Shown piece after piece: positions 35,798 through 44,167 of a stretch of 49,120 nt of DNA. Positions within the stretch are counted from its first letter, which is position 1. Every line of letters starts with the position of its first letter. This DNA is from a virus. Made by a program: the position numbers and the translations under genes. The stretch is taken from the IMG/VR virus record IMGVR_UViG_3300008050_000070, positions 1-49,120 of that record, one strand, 5' to 3'. The notes below the pieces were generated by a model that worked only from the letters and a program-made list of their open reading frames with translations, did no database searches and was not told the origin of the DNA.

Positions 35798-36208
35798 ATG
35801 ATTAGGGGTAAGACAAAATTGTGTCCATTCGGACTTCCAGTTTGCTCTGGGTGTGAATCTATTGGTTCTGCCGCTTCGATGTTAATAGTTTTGGATGACG
35901 AAATGTCAAAAGAAGAAAGAGATAGTGCAATGAGTGACAATCTTGACGTGCTTATATCCTGCGGGTCCGAAGAGAGATGCCCATTTGCAGATATGATACT
36001 TCCTGATTCCGGCACCGTAGATTGTAAGTTTGATAGAGCAAAAGGAAGCCGTCCGGCAGGGAATGTTGGGCTTCAGGGCAGCCCACTATATCCTCACACA
36101 TTTGTTGGGAATCAACCAGAGGCCGGATATGGGTACCCAATGGAATATTATTCTGATAATAATGAGAGTAGAAACGTATACTATGGACTATACAGTCTAA
36201 TTGGATAG
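35798..36208 (+). CDS. Cysteine-rich hypothetical protein, 136 aa
   Basis: Begins with CPFGLPVCSGC and later has ISCGSEERCPFADM and VDC, about seven cysteines that could bind zinc or an iron-sulfur cluster. The C-terminus is Tyr/Gly-rich (YGYPMEYYSDNNESRNVYYG). No family recognised. The 72-base gap before it contains no clear promoter, although TTACGGAGA may be the ribosome-binding site at some distance from ATG 35798. The 3' end lies ten bases before the next gene's ATG. Confidence 0.7.
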   Translation: MIRGKTKLCPFGLPVCSGCESIGSAASMLIVLDDEMSKEERDSAMSDNLDVLISCGSEERCPFADMILPDSGTVDCKFDRAKGSRPAGNVGLQGSPLYPHTFVGNQPEAGYGYPMEYYSDNNESRNVYYGLYSLIG

Positions 36209-36218
36209 GAGAATTATA

Positions 36219-37217
36219 ATGTCTAATAAAAAAATCAGCCGAAAGGCTTCACCCAGCTTCATGGATAACTCCAGCGACTCATATATTGAATCATTTGTTG
36301 ACGATGAAGGTGTTTTCTTCGAGGAAGAGCTTGAGTCACCAGAGTCAGATGTAAGCGTTCACGAGTACGTCGAAGAGTTTATCGAGGGTGAAGGTGGAAT
36401 CGATGATATGCAGGAAACTCTAGAATACATAGAAGAGGATCTGGAGGGTATGGATGAAGACCACGGAGAGGAGCTTCTTCCTGGAAGCTTTGTGTCCAAG
36501 TCAGACGCAGATTCTGAAGAGGAAGTAGAAACTGATTATGCAAATGACGGAGATTTGTCAAAGTTTATGGATTATGTTTATCAGATATATCCTGCAAACA
36601 TCCCGCAGCATGATGGCGAATCCATAAGTGGTTGCGAAAGAGCAGTAAGCTTCTTGGACAAGCTGAATTCGGAGATGTCGAGAGCAGTAAGGGATGACTC
36701 GGATAACTCCATTGACCTGTCGGTTCTCGAAGATGTTAGGCTTAATGTAATGAAAGATATAATGGTTTTAAAAAATCACCTAGGAAAGTTAAAAAAGAAA
36801 TTTAAAGACTCTCATAAGAAAAATGCAACCGAAGATATCGTTATTTCAAAAGATGCAGAGGAAAATGTTGTACCAGCGTGGATTTCCCGTTCCGGTGCCG
36901 AAGTTGAATACTCCGAGCTAACAAAAGAGGCATCTACTCCAAACAATATGGTGATTGCAGTGACCGCTTTTGAGCGTGCAATTTCTGGAATTATGATAAA
37001 TGCTCATGTTTCAGCAGGGAATGATATGGAAGAGGTTTATGGATTTCTTAATAAGAAATATGACATCACACCTCGCGAAGAGCTGTCGATCATGCAAGTT
37101 GTTGCAGACAGCGGATATCATATATTTAAAGATCGAGGAACATACGGGCCTGGTGATTCAAAAGAAAAAGATACCAATAATCGCGGCGTTGACTTTATAA
37201 AGAATTACTTTGCATAA
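36219..37217 (+). CDS. Hypothetical acidic protein, 332 aa
   Basis: ATG 36219 has AGGAG seven bases upstream and is chosen over TTG 36201. Residues ~15-120 are extremely acidic (FFEEELESPESDVSVHEYVE; EDLEGMDEDHGEELL). The middle has a basic coiled-coil-like stretch (MVLKNHLGKLKKKFKDSHKK) and the C-terminal ~90 residues form a compact helical domain (AVTAFERAISGIMINAHVS). Acidic proteins of this type can be scaffold- or decoration-related, but I cannot assign one. It ends ten bases before the next gene. Confidence 0.75.
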   Translation: MSNKKISRKASPSFMDNSSDSYIESFVDDEGVFFEEELESPESDVSVHEYVEEFIEGEGGIDDMQETLEYIEEDLEGMDEDHGEELLPGSFVSKSDADSEEEVETDYANDGDLSKFMDYVYQIYPANIPQHDGESISGCERAVSFLDKLNSEMSRAVRDDSDNSIDLSVLEDVRLNVMKDIMVLKNHLGKLKKKFKDSHKKNATEDIVISKDAEENVVPAWISRSGAEVEYSELTKEASTPNNMVIAVTAFERAISGIMINAHVSAGNDMEEVYGFLNKKYDITPREELSIMQVVADSGYHIFKDRGTYGPGDSKEKDTNNRGVDFIKNYFA

Positions 37218-37227
37218 GGATTTTAAA

Positions 37228-37509
37228 ATGAAAAAGATAGCATCAAAAAGAAATTATAATTTAATAAAAAATGCCACTGTAAGCTCAGACGCTGTAGCTC
37301 TAGCTCGGTCAGTTGGCCTGCTTGCGGCGCAGGCGCTAGAAGAGGGTCGACCTACTTCTGGGCAAATAAAGTCAGTTCACACTCTCTTAGAATATGTGGC
37401 CAGGGCCGTAGCAGCGATAGAGTCTGGGGCGGATTTGAATCCATCTCTTAGGGGAATTCAGGGGTTCACATCAACATCCCCATTGTTTCGCGGAGAAGCG
37501 GGTGATTAG
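37228..37509 (+). CDS. Hypothetical small protein, 93 aa
   Basis: ATG 37228 has AAGGA seven bases upstream. It begins MKKIASKRNYN, a start similar in pattern to MRKISY, MRKVAY and MIKKVSY of genes at 44164, 45048 and 47570. The rest is helical (ALARSVGLLAAQALEEGRPT, LLEYVARAVAAIESG). It overlaps the next gene by eight bases. Not recognised. Confidence 0.65.
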   Translation: MKKIASKRNYNLIKNATVSSDAVALARSVGLLAAQALEEGRPTSGQIKSVHTLLEYVARAVAAIESGADLNPSLRGIQGFTSTSPLFRGEAGD

Positions 37510-37984
37510 GGATCTGATTAAAATTGCAAACTCGTTAGATGGCAGGGGCTTTGTAAAAGAGGCTGATGCTTTGGATGCGGTTATAGCATCTATGAATCCA
37601 AACCTTCTCGAGCAAAGAAGAAGCGAAGTACTCGCCGCGATAGGATCGGTATCTAGCAAAATTAATTTATCCGCCCCGCATACGAGCGACGAGCAGGCTC
37701 GTCACTATAGGGCCAGGTTGGGATATAGAAAGTCCAATGTTGGTCGTGCGCCAGTGATTATATTTGGATATCACGCAGAGGGAATCTCGGCCTTGGGAGG
37801 GGAGGATAAGGATTCATTTACGAGAAGGATCGTGACTGATAGCTTGCCGACTGGATGGAAAATTCACGAGCTAAACTCACTGCCGCTAAGCGTATTACAT
37901 GATACCGCTCCGCCTCCCGGCGGAGCGCTGAATCACAGGGCTACGTATATTCGTATAGTTCCAGATCTTACGAAAGGGGAATAA
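37502..37984 (+). CDS. Hypothetical protein, 160 aa (GTG start)
   Basis: GTG start at 37502 within the end of the previous gene. The first ~30 residues (DLIKIANSLDGRGFVKEADA) share a helical motif with the protein at 31647. The remaining ~120 residues are alpha/beta, with a basic segment (ARHYRARLGYRKSNVGRAPV) and RRIVTDSLPTGWKIHELNSL. No catalytic residues are clear. A GC-rich hairpin lies in its 3' end (37906-37927). Not recognised by family. Confidence 0.75.
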   Translation: MIRDLIKIANSLDGRGFVKEADALDAVIASMNPNLLEQRRSEVLAAIGSVSSKINLSAPHTSDEQARHYRARLGYRKSNVGRAPVIIFGYHAEGISALGGEDKDSFTRRIVTDSLPTGWKIHELNSLPLSVLHDTAPPPGGALNHRATYIRIVPDLTKGE

Positions 37985-38227
37985 GTGATTTATTTGCTCT
38001 TAGCGCTATCTCTTCCTGCATTAGCCGACGATCCGGTGCCCGAGCCAAAGGTGATATATAAAGATAAAACTGAAATTGACTTTGAAGCAATCGATATACA
38101 GGGAGAGCTCGTTAGGCCTCAGGGGGCCCTCCTTCTCGATCGGCGTAAGGCAAAGTTTAACCCGATGATAAGGTTAAGAGTGGATTTCGACGACGAGATG
38201 GACAAGTCTGTTGATGAAATAAAATAG
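37985..38227 (+). CDS. Small secreted protein with signal peptide, resembling CglF-type proteins
   Basis: An 80-residue protein with GTG start following AAAGGGGA. Residues 1-15 (MIYLLLALSLPALA) are a short, typical signal peptide with a cleavage site after ALA, so the mature part is exported to the periplasm or outside. The mature part (KTEIDFEAIDIQGELVRPQG, LLLDRRKAKFNPMIRLRVDF, ending MDKSVDEIK) recalls small envelope proteins of myxobacterial gliding loci (CglF-type) and relatives in other delta-proteobacteria-like groups. This is from memory and unverified. If right, it suggests a host gene captured by the phage. No lipoprotein cysteine is present. Confidence 0.65.
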   Translation: MIYLLLALSLPALADDPVPEPKVIYKDKTEIDFEAIDIQGELVRPQGALLLDRRKAKFNPMIRLRVDFDDEMDKSVDEIK

Positions 38228-38624
38228 AGAGTAATAGATTCGGGAAAAGCAATCAGGCTCGACAAGTACAGCCTCGGCGGACCTTGGTGTTTGGAGCATA
38301 TAATGAGATTAGATCACATCGCATATAGATAATAAGCGAGCAACGCTCACGACCGATGAGCCGATCATAGCGGACGGCTTAACTCAGTGTTTTACAAAAG
38401 AGCATATACTTTCTGGTATAATATATGAGCTAATCTCAAGGACAAAGAAGGGGTTTAATGTCGACTCCGTCAGGGACTTGATGGAAAGTACCGTAAGATA
38501 ATCTAGTAATAATTATCATATAAGTTACGGATGAGTCCGATAATAATGCGGCCAAAGGCGCTATAAGGAACAGTTTGAAAGTGATACAAATTAACAACGT
38601 TAATAGCGAGATGGATAAGATATT
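38228..38624 (+). other. Gene-poor gap with gene remnants
   Basis: About 400 bases with no complete gene. 38228-38302 stays open in the frame of the preceding gene after its stop and reads like coding sequence (RLDKYSLGGPWCLEHI), perhaps the end of a lost gene. 38303-38501 holds a VOC-family remnant. 38524-38628 is the tail of a further gene. No tRNA-like cloverleaf is seen. The region looks like the result of deletions. Confidence 0.6.
38303..38501 (+). pseudogene. Remnant of a VOC (vicinal oxygen chelate) family enzyme, internal deletion
   Basis: ATG 38303 encodes MRLDHIAYR then a stop. One base over, the frame 38331-38501 reads TTDEPIIADGLTQCFTK, then GIIYELISRTKKGFNVDSV and RDLMEST. Start and end are like the two ends of VOC-fold (glyoxalase/HPPD-type) metal-dependent enzymes, in which MRLDHIAYR supplies a metal-binding histidine and GIIYE a metal-binding glutamate. 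About 80-100 middle residues are missing and a frameshift separates the parts, so it cannot be functional. The VOC assignment is by pattern from memory and should be tested. Confidence 0.6.
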
Positions 38625-38628
38625 ATGA
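38524..38628 (+). pseudogene. C-terminal remnant of an unknown gene, coupled to the next gene
   Basis: An open stretch of 34 codons (VTDESDNNAAKGAIRNSLKV then IQINNVNSEMDKIL) with no start codon at its beginning and ending at TGA in an ATGA overlap with ATG 38625. Phage genes in this window often have that overlap, so this looks like the surviving end of a deleted gene. Coding character is judged by eye only. Confidence 0.4.
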
Positions 38629-39242
38629 AAATAAAAAGACAAAACATTACAGAAGAATATTCAACCACAGTCGATTGGTTGAATGATTTTGCAGGCTCCT
38701 TCGAGAAGAATGCCGATTTTCTTTCTAGTCTCAAATCTGTGTTTAAGCAGAGAAACGAGCCGAAAACAATTGAAGAGAAGATGGCAGATATTCGAACTCG
38801 AGTTGGATATGACCTGATTAAAGGAGTTGATAAAGATTCAAATAATATAAAAGAGGCGGCATGTGGGGCGACCTGTTGTAATGAATCCGCCGGTGGCGGC
38901 AAGTGCAAATCCTGTGATTCGTCGAATCCCAGAGCCGGAGATGAAGAAACCCTAAGGCTGATAGACCAGATTCTCGATTACATTCGAGCGATTGCCAAGG
39001 ACAGGCAGGAGCTTTCTCCTGCCGCAATCTTAAGAAATTGCAGATTAGCCCCAGGATTAGAGTGGAATATAGTAGAATCAAAGATAGATCCAGATAAAAT
39101 TCTCGGATTCATCGAGAAGGAGGTTGCAAAGCACTCTGGAGCTCCAGAGTCAGTAATGTATACTCCAACAAGTGGTTTGGATTTAAATGAATCTCCAACT
39201 GATACTGTTCCCGAATTCATGAGCCACGACGGCGCTCGTTAA
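38625..39242 (+). CDS. Hypothetical protein with cysteine cluster, 205 aa
   Basis: A 205-residue protein with a helical, charged first half and a central cluster CGATCCNESAGGGKCKSC (residues ~85-102), which could bind zinc. The second half is helical (LIDQILDYIRAIAKDRQELS) with an acidic, Pro/Ser-rich end. It directly precedes the large terminase gene by 21 bases. Small terminase subunits often lie here, but I see no HTH or family motif to support it. The Shine-Dalgarno is weak; coupling to the previous stop may drive translation. Confidence 0.75.
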   Translation: MKIKRQNITEEYSTTVDWLNDFAGSFEKNADFLSSLKSVFKQRNEPKTIEEKMADIRTRVGYDLIKGVDKDSNNIKEAACGATCCNESAGGGKCKSCDSSNPRAGDEETLRLIDQILDYIRAIAKDRQELSPAAILRNCRLAPGLEWNIVESKIDPDKILGFIEKEVAKHSGAPESVMYTPTSGLDLNESPTDTVPEFMSHDGAR

Positions 39243-39263
39243 ATTTAGATTTTAGAATAATGC

Positions 39264-41045
39264 ATGTCCCAAGAAAAGAGAAAAAAGAAAGAAGAAGAGA
39301 TATTTCAGCAGTTAAGATCTAGCTTTTTAGATCTTGATCCGACATGCTTCGTTAAAGATAAGCTAACTCTGGACGGAATGGAGTTTTCAATCTCCGACAA
39401 CGGCTGGAGATTTATGAGCGATATATATAGATATATTGCGCTTCAGGCCACGCAGAAGACGGGCAAGCCAGTAGTTATAAAGAAGGGCCGGCAGGTTGGC
39501 GCTACAATGATGGCTGGAGCTCTTGATCTTTACTTTACAAATAGCGGACTATTTACGACACCGCCAATTAGGGTCGTACACTTGTTCCCGGCCCTGGCTC
39601 AGGTAAAGAAGTTTACTCAAGATAAGCTGGAGACTCTAATTCGAACGGCAAAAGATGATTTTATAAATCAAAATAAGTTAGATAGTACCAATGCTGTTGA
39701 TAACTTGACAATGAAGCAGTTTAATACCGGAACCCTGTGGGTCGACTCTCTCGGCGCCGATGGCGATAGGATTCGTGGTATGACGGCCGACGTAATGTTT
39801 ATCGATGAGGTTCAGGATGCCGTCGGCCACGCCGTAAGCAATGCGACAAAGATTTTAACTGCTGCTAAATATGGACAAACCGCTCAAGGTGTTCAGGTTT
39901 ACTTTGGAACCCCAAAGTCTCGAAATTCTCACTTTGCAGCGATGTGGGACATTTCAGATCAGAGGTATTACCACCTTGGGTGTAAAAATTGTAATGAAAC
40001 ATACCCATTTTATCTTCCGAATGATGATAGATGGAAGAAAATTTGGCTGCATGGTTATACGATAAAGTGCCCGCTATGCGGAACCGAGCAGAAGAAAATT
40101 GAAGCGTTAGATCGCGGCAAGTGGGTGGCGTCGAAGCCGGAGTCTGAAAGCAAGTTTGTCGGATTTCATATTAATCAGCTTTATATTCCTTATTTTACAA
40201 AAGAGAATATTGAAAATTTAATGCCTGAAAATAACCCAACTCAAACAGAAAGGATTTGGAATAATGAAGTAATTGGAGAGTTTTATTCCGGTGCCGGAAT
40301 GCCATTAACAAAGGCGGAAATTTATGAGAAGTGCCGCGACCCGGATAGGTATTTTTCAAAGAAGATTGACGGAAGGGCAAAGTCAACTTATTTGGGTGTA
40401 GACTGGGGCGGCAAGGCCGACTCCAAGGACTCTCTGGGCGGCCAGTCGTACTCGTGCGTGGTAGTGCTGTCGGCACAGCCAGATGGAACCTTGCTGGTTG
40501 AGCATGCTCATAAATTAAAAAGAACAGACTTTAATTATAAAAAAGAAACTATAAATGAAATGTATCGCAGATTTGGAGTTCAACGTGGAGTATCGGATTG
40601 GTTTTTTGGCCAAGATGTTGTTGGGGATCTGCAGATGAAGTACGGAGATAAATTTATAGGAGCGCAGGGAAGCGGAAGTCTAATAAAACCAATAAAATAT
40701 AGGCCGGATGAGCTAATTATATCTTATAATAAAGACTTATTAATCGAGGAAGTGTTTGACCTGTTTCGAAAGGGGAAGATTAGATTTCCATGGAAGAGCT
40801 ATGAATATCTAGAGTGGCTAATAGACCACTGTACGTCTATGGAGTCTGGGATTAGGACGACCGGCGGCCAGCCGATAAAGACATTTAAAAAAGGAACTAC
40901 CCCAAATGACGGATTGATGGCGCTTATTTACGCATACATTGCGTATAAATTTGATACGACAAAAGGCTTTTCTGTTAAGCCTGGAACGGAAAAACAAATT
41001 TCGATGCCCATGCCAACCCTGGCAAGGGTTACTAAAAGATTTTAG
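39264..41045 (+). CDS. Terminase large subunit
   Basis: A 593-residue packaging motor. The ATPase domain has an adenosine/Walker A region GRQVGAT (residues 75-81) and Walker B VMFIDEV (D181, E182). A four-cysteine insert follows (C240, C243, C269, C272), like the zinc site seen in some GpA-type large terminases. The RNase H-like nuclease domain begins at YLGVDWGG (D380) and includes RGVSDWFFGQDVVG and TTPNDGLMALIYAYIA. It would cut concatemers and pump DNA into the prohead through the portal, whose gene follows after nine bases. The start at ATG 39264 has only a weak ribosome-binding site. Confidence 0.93.
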   Translation: MSQEKRKKKEEEIFQQLRSSFLDLDPTCFVKDKLTLDGMEFSISDNGWRFMSDIYRYIALQATQKTGKPVVIKKGRQVGATMMAGALDLYFTNSGLFTTPPIRVVHLFPALAQVKKFTQDKLETLIRTAKDDFINQNKLDSTNAVDNLTMKQFNTGTLWVDSLGADGDRIRGMTADVMFIDEVQDAVGHAVSNATKILTAAKYGQTAQGVQVYFGTPKSRNSHFAAMWDISDQRYYHLGCKNCNETYPFYLPNDDRWKKIWLHGYTIKCPLCGTEQKKIEALDRGKWVASKPESESKFVGFHINQLYIPYFTKENIENLMPENNPTQTERIWNNEVIGEFYSGAGMPLTKAEIYEKCRDPDRYFSKKIDGRAKSTYLGVDWGGKADSKDSLGGQSYSCVVVLSAQPDGTLLVEHAHKLKRTDFNYKKETINEMYRRFGVQRGVSDWFFGQDVVGDLQMKYGDKFIGAQGSGSLIKPIKYRPDELIISYNKDLLIEEVFDLFRKGKIRFPWKSYEYLEWLIDHCTSMESGIRTTGGQPIKTFKKGTTPNDGLMALIYAYIAYKFDTTKGFSVKPGTEKQISMPMPTLARVTKRF

Positions 41046-41054
41046 GAAGCAAAA

Positions 41055-42752
41055 ATGAGAAGAACATCTAGGCCCCCGGGTCCAATTTCAAAGACAGCTG
41101 CAGAGTCCGTTTCTGGAGTACGTCGTGCTCAAATATCTAGTGCAATAGATAACGTTGAGGCGAATGAGCGTGAGACTAGCGCATCGTTTAGCGCAGTTGT
41201 GAATAGTCCTTCTTTTAAAAAGAAGAGCTTGGATATTTTGAAAACCGGCTCTATTGCATCTCCAATGGCAGGTCCAGGCACAACAAGCTCTTCCGACAGG
41301 ATGGCTCCTGAGATTTATTCTCCATTGTTTCAGCTTGCGAACCTAAACTTGCCCCGCGATCGGGTAACTATGAACGCTTGGAATCGAGTGTTTTATGACA
41401 CTCATCCAATCGTTAGAAACGCAATAAATCTTCATGCATCGTATCCAATTAGCAAGATAAATATCACATGCAAGAATAAGCGAGTTCAGCAATTCTTCAT
41501 GGAAATGGCAGAAAAGATTGATTTATATTCCGTAGTTTATGGTGCGGCACTAGAATTCTGGAAGAACGGAGAGGTATTCCCGTATGCCGAGCTAGATGAT
41601 GGCACGGGCACTTGGAATAGGATTTCGATTCTTAATCCCGATTATATTCACGTGAAGAAATCCGTGATTGGGGATCAGACTATGATCTCTCTCCGTCCGG
41701 ATGCAACACTGCAGAGGATTGTAAACTCAACTGCCCCGTCAGATGTTGCCATGAGAAAGTACATTCCAAAGCATATCATGCAACATGTCCGCCGTGGGCA
41801 GAATATTCCATTAGATGATTTCAATGTATCTCACCTAAAGCTGCTTAGCTCTCCGTATGATGTGCGCGGTACGTCCATAATAGTGTCTGTATATAAAGAC
41901 CTTATGCATTACGACAAACTAAGGGAGTGTAAGTTCGCTCAGGCTGACGGCATGGTGAATCCACTAACACTTGTAAAGCTCGGAGGGGAGGGAGAGTACA
42001 GGCCCACGCAGGCGGACATAGAGGCGTTCAAAAATGTCCTAGAAGAAGCCCAGTACGATAAGGATTTTAAAATTGTAACCCACGGCGGCGTAACCATTGA
42101 GCGCGTGGGGTTTTCAGGGCAAACTCTTGATATTGCCGGAGATATAGAGCTTATTACAAATAATCTATATGCAGGACTTATGACGCCGAAGGCTTTGATA
42201 GATCAGGAATCTGCATCGTATGCAAGCTCATCCGTTGGATTGGAGGTTTTGCGTCAGAGATATGATATATTTAGAAACATGATGAAGAAATGGCTGGAGA
42301 GAAAGGTTTTTGCTCCAATCTGTGAAATTCAAGATTTTTTTGAATATGAAGATGGAGAAAAGAAGCTTCAAGTTCCGTCAATTGATTTTAATCATATGAA
42401 TTTATATGATATGGCTGATTATATACAACAAATTGGACAATTCGTTGGAAACAAGCAGGTTTCGCTGCAAACGCTACATAGAAGCCTCGGCCTCTCGTAT
42501 GAGGAAGAGAGAAAAAGATTAAGAGAAGAAGTAATAGACGAGGCGGTGTTTACAAAGGAGCAGCAGATTCTTGGCGGAATGAGGCTTTCTGAGTTGTTAA
42601 ATATTGATCCAGAAAAAAGCATCCCAGAGCCGACTGACATGGAGTCCGCCGGCGGCGCCGGCGGTGATCTTCCCGGGGTGCCTCCTGGCGGCGGCCCAGT
42701 GCCAGATATGGGCGGCCCACCAGACATGGGCGGTGGCCTTCCTGAGATGTAG
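41055..42752 (+). CDS. Portal protein
   Basis: A 565-residue protein directly after the terminase. It has the typical portal layout: a disordered Ser-rich N-terminus, then NRVFYDTHPIVRNAINLHAS near residue 110, a wing domain with ISILNPDYIHVKK, then the stem and crown region with LMTPKALIDQESASYASSSV, and a helical VLRQRYDIFRNMMKKWLERK. The C-terminus is Gly/Pro/Met-rich and probably flexible. It would form the dodecameric ring at the head vertex, through which the terminase packages DNA. SD AGGAAG lies five bases before ATG 41055. Confidence 0.9.
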   Translation: MRRTSRPPGPISKTAAESVSGVRRAQISSAIDNVEANERETSASFSAVVNSPSFKKKSLDILKTGSIASPMAGPGTTSSSDRMAPEIYSPLFQLANLNLPRDRVTMNAWNRVFYDTHPIVRNAINLHASYPISKINITCKNKRVQQFFMEMAEKIDLYSVVYGAALEFWKNGEVFPYAELDDGTGTWNRISILNPDYIHVKKSVIGDQTMISLRPDATLQRIVNSTAPSDVAMRKYIPKHIMQHVRRGQNIPLDDFNVSHLKLLSSPYDVRGTSIIVSVYKDLMHYDKLRECKFAQADGMVNPLTLVKLGGEGEYRPTQADIEAFKNVLEEAQYDKDFKIVTHGGVTIERVGFSGQTLDIAGDIELITNNLYAGLMTPKALIDQESASYASSSVGLEVLRQRYDIFRNMMKKWLERKVFAPICEIQDFFEYEDGEKKLQVPSIDFNHMNLYDMADYIQQIGQFVGNKQVSLQTLHRSLGLSYEEERKRLREEVIDEAVFTKEQQILGGMRLSELLNIDPEKSIPEPTDMESAGGAGGDLPGVPPGGGPVPDMGGPPDMGGGLPEM

Positions 42753-42793
42753 GCCTGACATACTAATAATGCGAGTTACATCGAGGAGAAACC

Positions 42794-44167
42794 ATGTTGA
42801 GTTACATAAAAAAAGAGGCGCAAACAGACCCGCCAACGCCCACTTCGGATGTAGAGACTTCGGATGTAGAGGCGGAGTTTAGCGAGAGTGCCATCAGCGC
42901 TCTGGACGAGCGGCTTGCAATTGCGTCAAGGAGCATTGCGGATGGAATTTCAGATGGAAATTCTGAGTTTTCTTCTGGGATTGGGTTTAGATTCCGAGGC
43001 CTTTTTGATATGTTAGCGCACGGGATAGATAAGCAGGACAATATAGAGGGTGCTTTTCGGCTATCATTCGGAAGGCTTAACGCGTCAATTTCAAAGGTTA
43101 AGTCCAAGCTTCTGCCATTTACACGGGTTGTTTCGGAGATAAGTAAAATAAAAAATGCAGATGAAAAAACTAAAATTCTAAACCGTCTTCTTCCTGGGTT
43201 TGGAAGCATAGAAGAGCTTGAGCCGGGAGATAATGAAACAAAAATTCTTGAAGATGAATATTATGCGAGTAGCGATAGGATCGCCTTTTTCAAGAGTAGA
43301 GTCATTCCTATATTTAATCAAAAATGGTCCACTGTTACTGGCGTTTCAGGCGACGGTATGAGCCGAGAGTTGTATTCTGCAATAATCGGATGGGCAACGC
43401 TCGGAGAGGCAATGGCGAAAATGGGGAGCTCAGCCCCATCTTCGATCTCCCCCGGCGAGATTGAAAAACCACGCCAGATAGGTAATGATGCTTCCGCGCC
43501 AGTCGCCGGAGACACGTCCGCACTCGCTGGGGCTGTAATTATTAAAATTTACCCCGATCCGGTGAGTTCATATGCGGCATTATTAATGTCCGGAGGAGTG
43601 GATATTGATACTGATGCTCTTTCCGCGGGGGACCCGCTGGCTGTGGTTATTGAAATTAGAGTTTCTGATGTTGTTGCGGGAAACGCCCTTGAGGCTCAAG
43701 ATGTTTTTTATGAATTCATTCGAAGTAATACGGTTACGATAAATGAGACAGTATTAAGGTCTACTTCCACAAATATTGAGAGATTATTTACTGCGTCCAC
43801 CAGCATATCCCCGGACGAAACACTTTTGCTTAGGATTGCGATTGATGTTATGTCGCTAAAGGATACGATGCCGCCGGCCGGAGGGACTGCCCTATTAAAG
43901 GTAAGAACAGAAGGCGGACAGAGAAATGTTTTGGCGAAAAACCTTTTATATGAAAAATTAATAAAACTATCTTCTGGGTCTGCAACCACTCCGTTATATG
44001 AGACAATTGGAAGTGACGGGAAGGCCGTAACGTTTACTGCCGCACAGCTTGTCGCTGGCGGCGGCAAGATTAGAGGAGCAGGTGGAAAGCCTTTTCGGCC
44101 AAAAAAGTGGAAAGGAAGAAGCCTGGCAGATAGAGTTATGTCGAAAGGGTTTGGGCGAAAGAAATGA
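42794..44167 (+). CDS. Hypothetical head-region protein, 457 aa
   Basis: ATG 42794 follows GAGGAGAAACC. The N-terminal ~150 residues are helical and charged. The middle (~245-390) is beta-rich with hydrophobic strands (AVVIEIRVSDVVAGNALEAQ). The C-terminus is strongly basic (RPKKWKGRSLADRVMSKGFG), which could bind DNA. No family is recognised, but position after the portal gene supports a head or neck role. It overlaps the next gene (ATGA). Confidence 0.8.
   Translation: MLSYIKKEAQTDPPTPTSDVETSDVEAEFSESAISALDERLAIASRSIADGISDGNSEFSSGIGFRFRGLFDMLAHGIDKQDNIEGAFRLSFGRLNASISKVKSKLLPFTRVVSEISKIKNADEKTKILNRLLPGFGSIEELEPGDNETKILEDEYYASSDRIAFFKSRVIPIFNQKWSTVTGVSGDGMSRELYSAIIGWATLGEAMAKMGSSAPSSISPGEIEKPRQIGNDASAPVAGDTSALAGAVIIKIYPDPVSSYAALLMSGGVDIDTDALSAGDPLAVVIEIRVSDVVAGNALEAQDVFYEFIRSNTVTINETVLRSTSTNIERLFTASTSISPDETLLLRIAIDVMSLKDTMPPAGGTALLKVRTEGGQRNVLAKNLLYEKLIKLSSGSATTPLYETIGSDGKAVTFTAAQLVAGGGKIRGAGGKPFRPKKWKGRSLADRVMSKGFGRKK

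Noticed and set aside
37906-37927. GC-rich nine-base-pair hairpin, CGCTCCGCC and GGCGGAGCG
   Set aside because: It lies within a coding region (HDTAPPPGGALNH segment) and has no T-run, so a terminator is not supported. It may be a by-product of Pro/Gly codons.
38417-38422. Perfect TATAAT in the gap before the terminase region
   Set aside because: It lies inside the VOC remnant and the nearest TTTACA is 20 bases away, a poor spacing. It is probably chance from the codons for GIIY.
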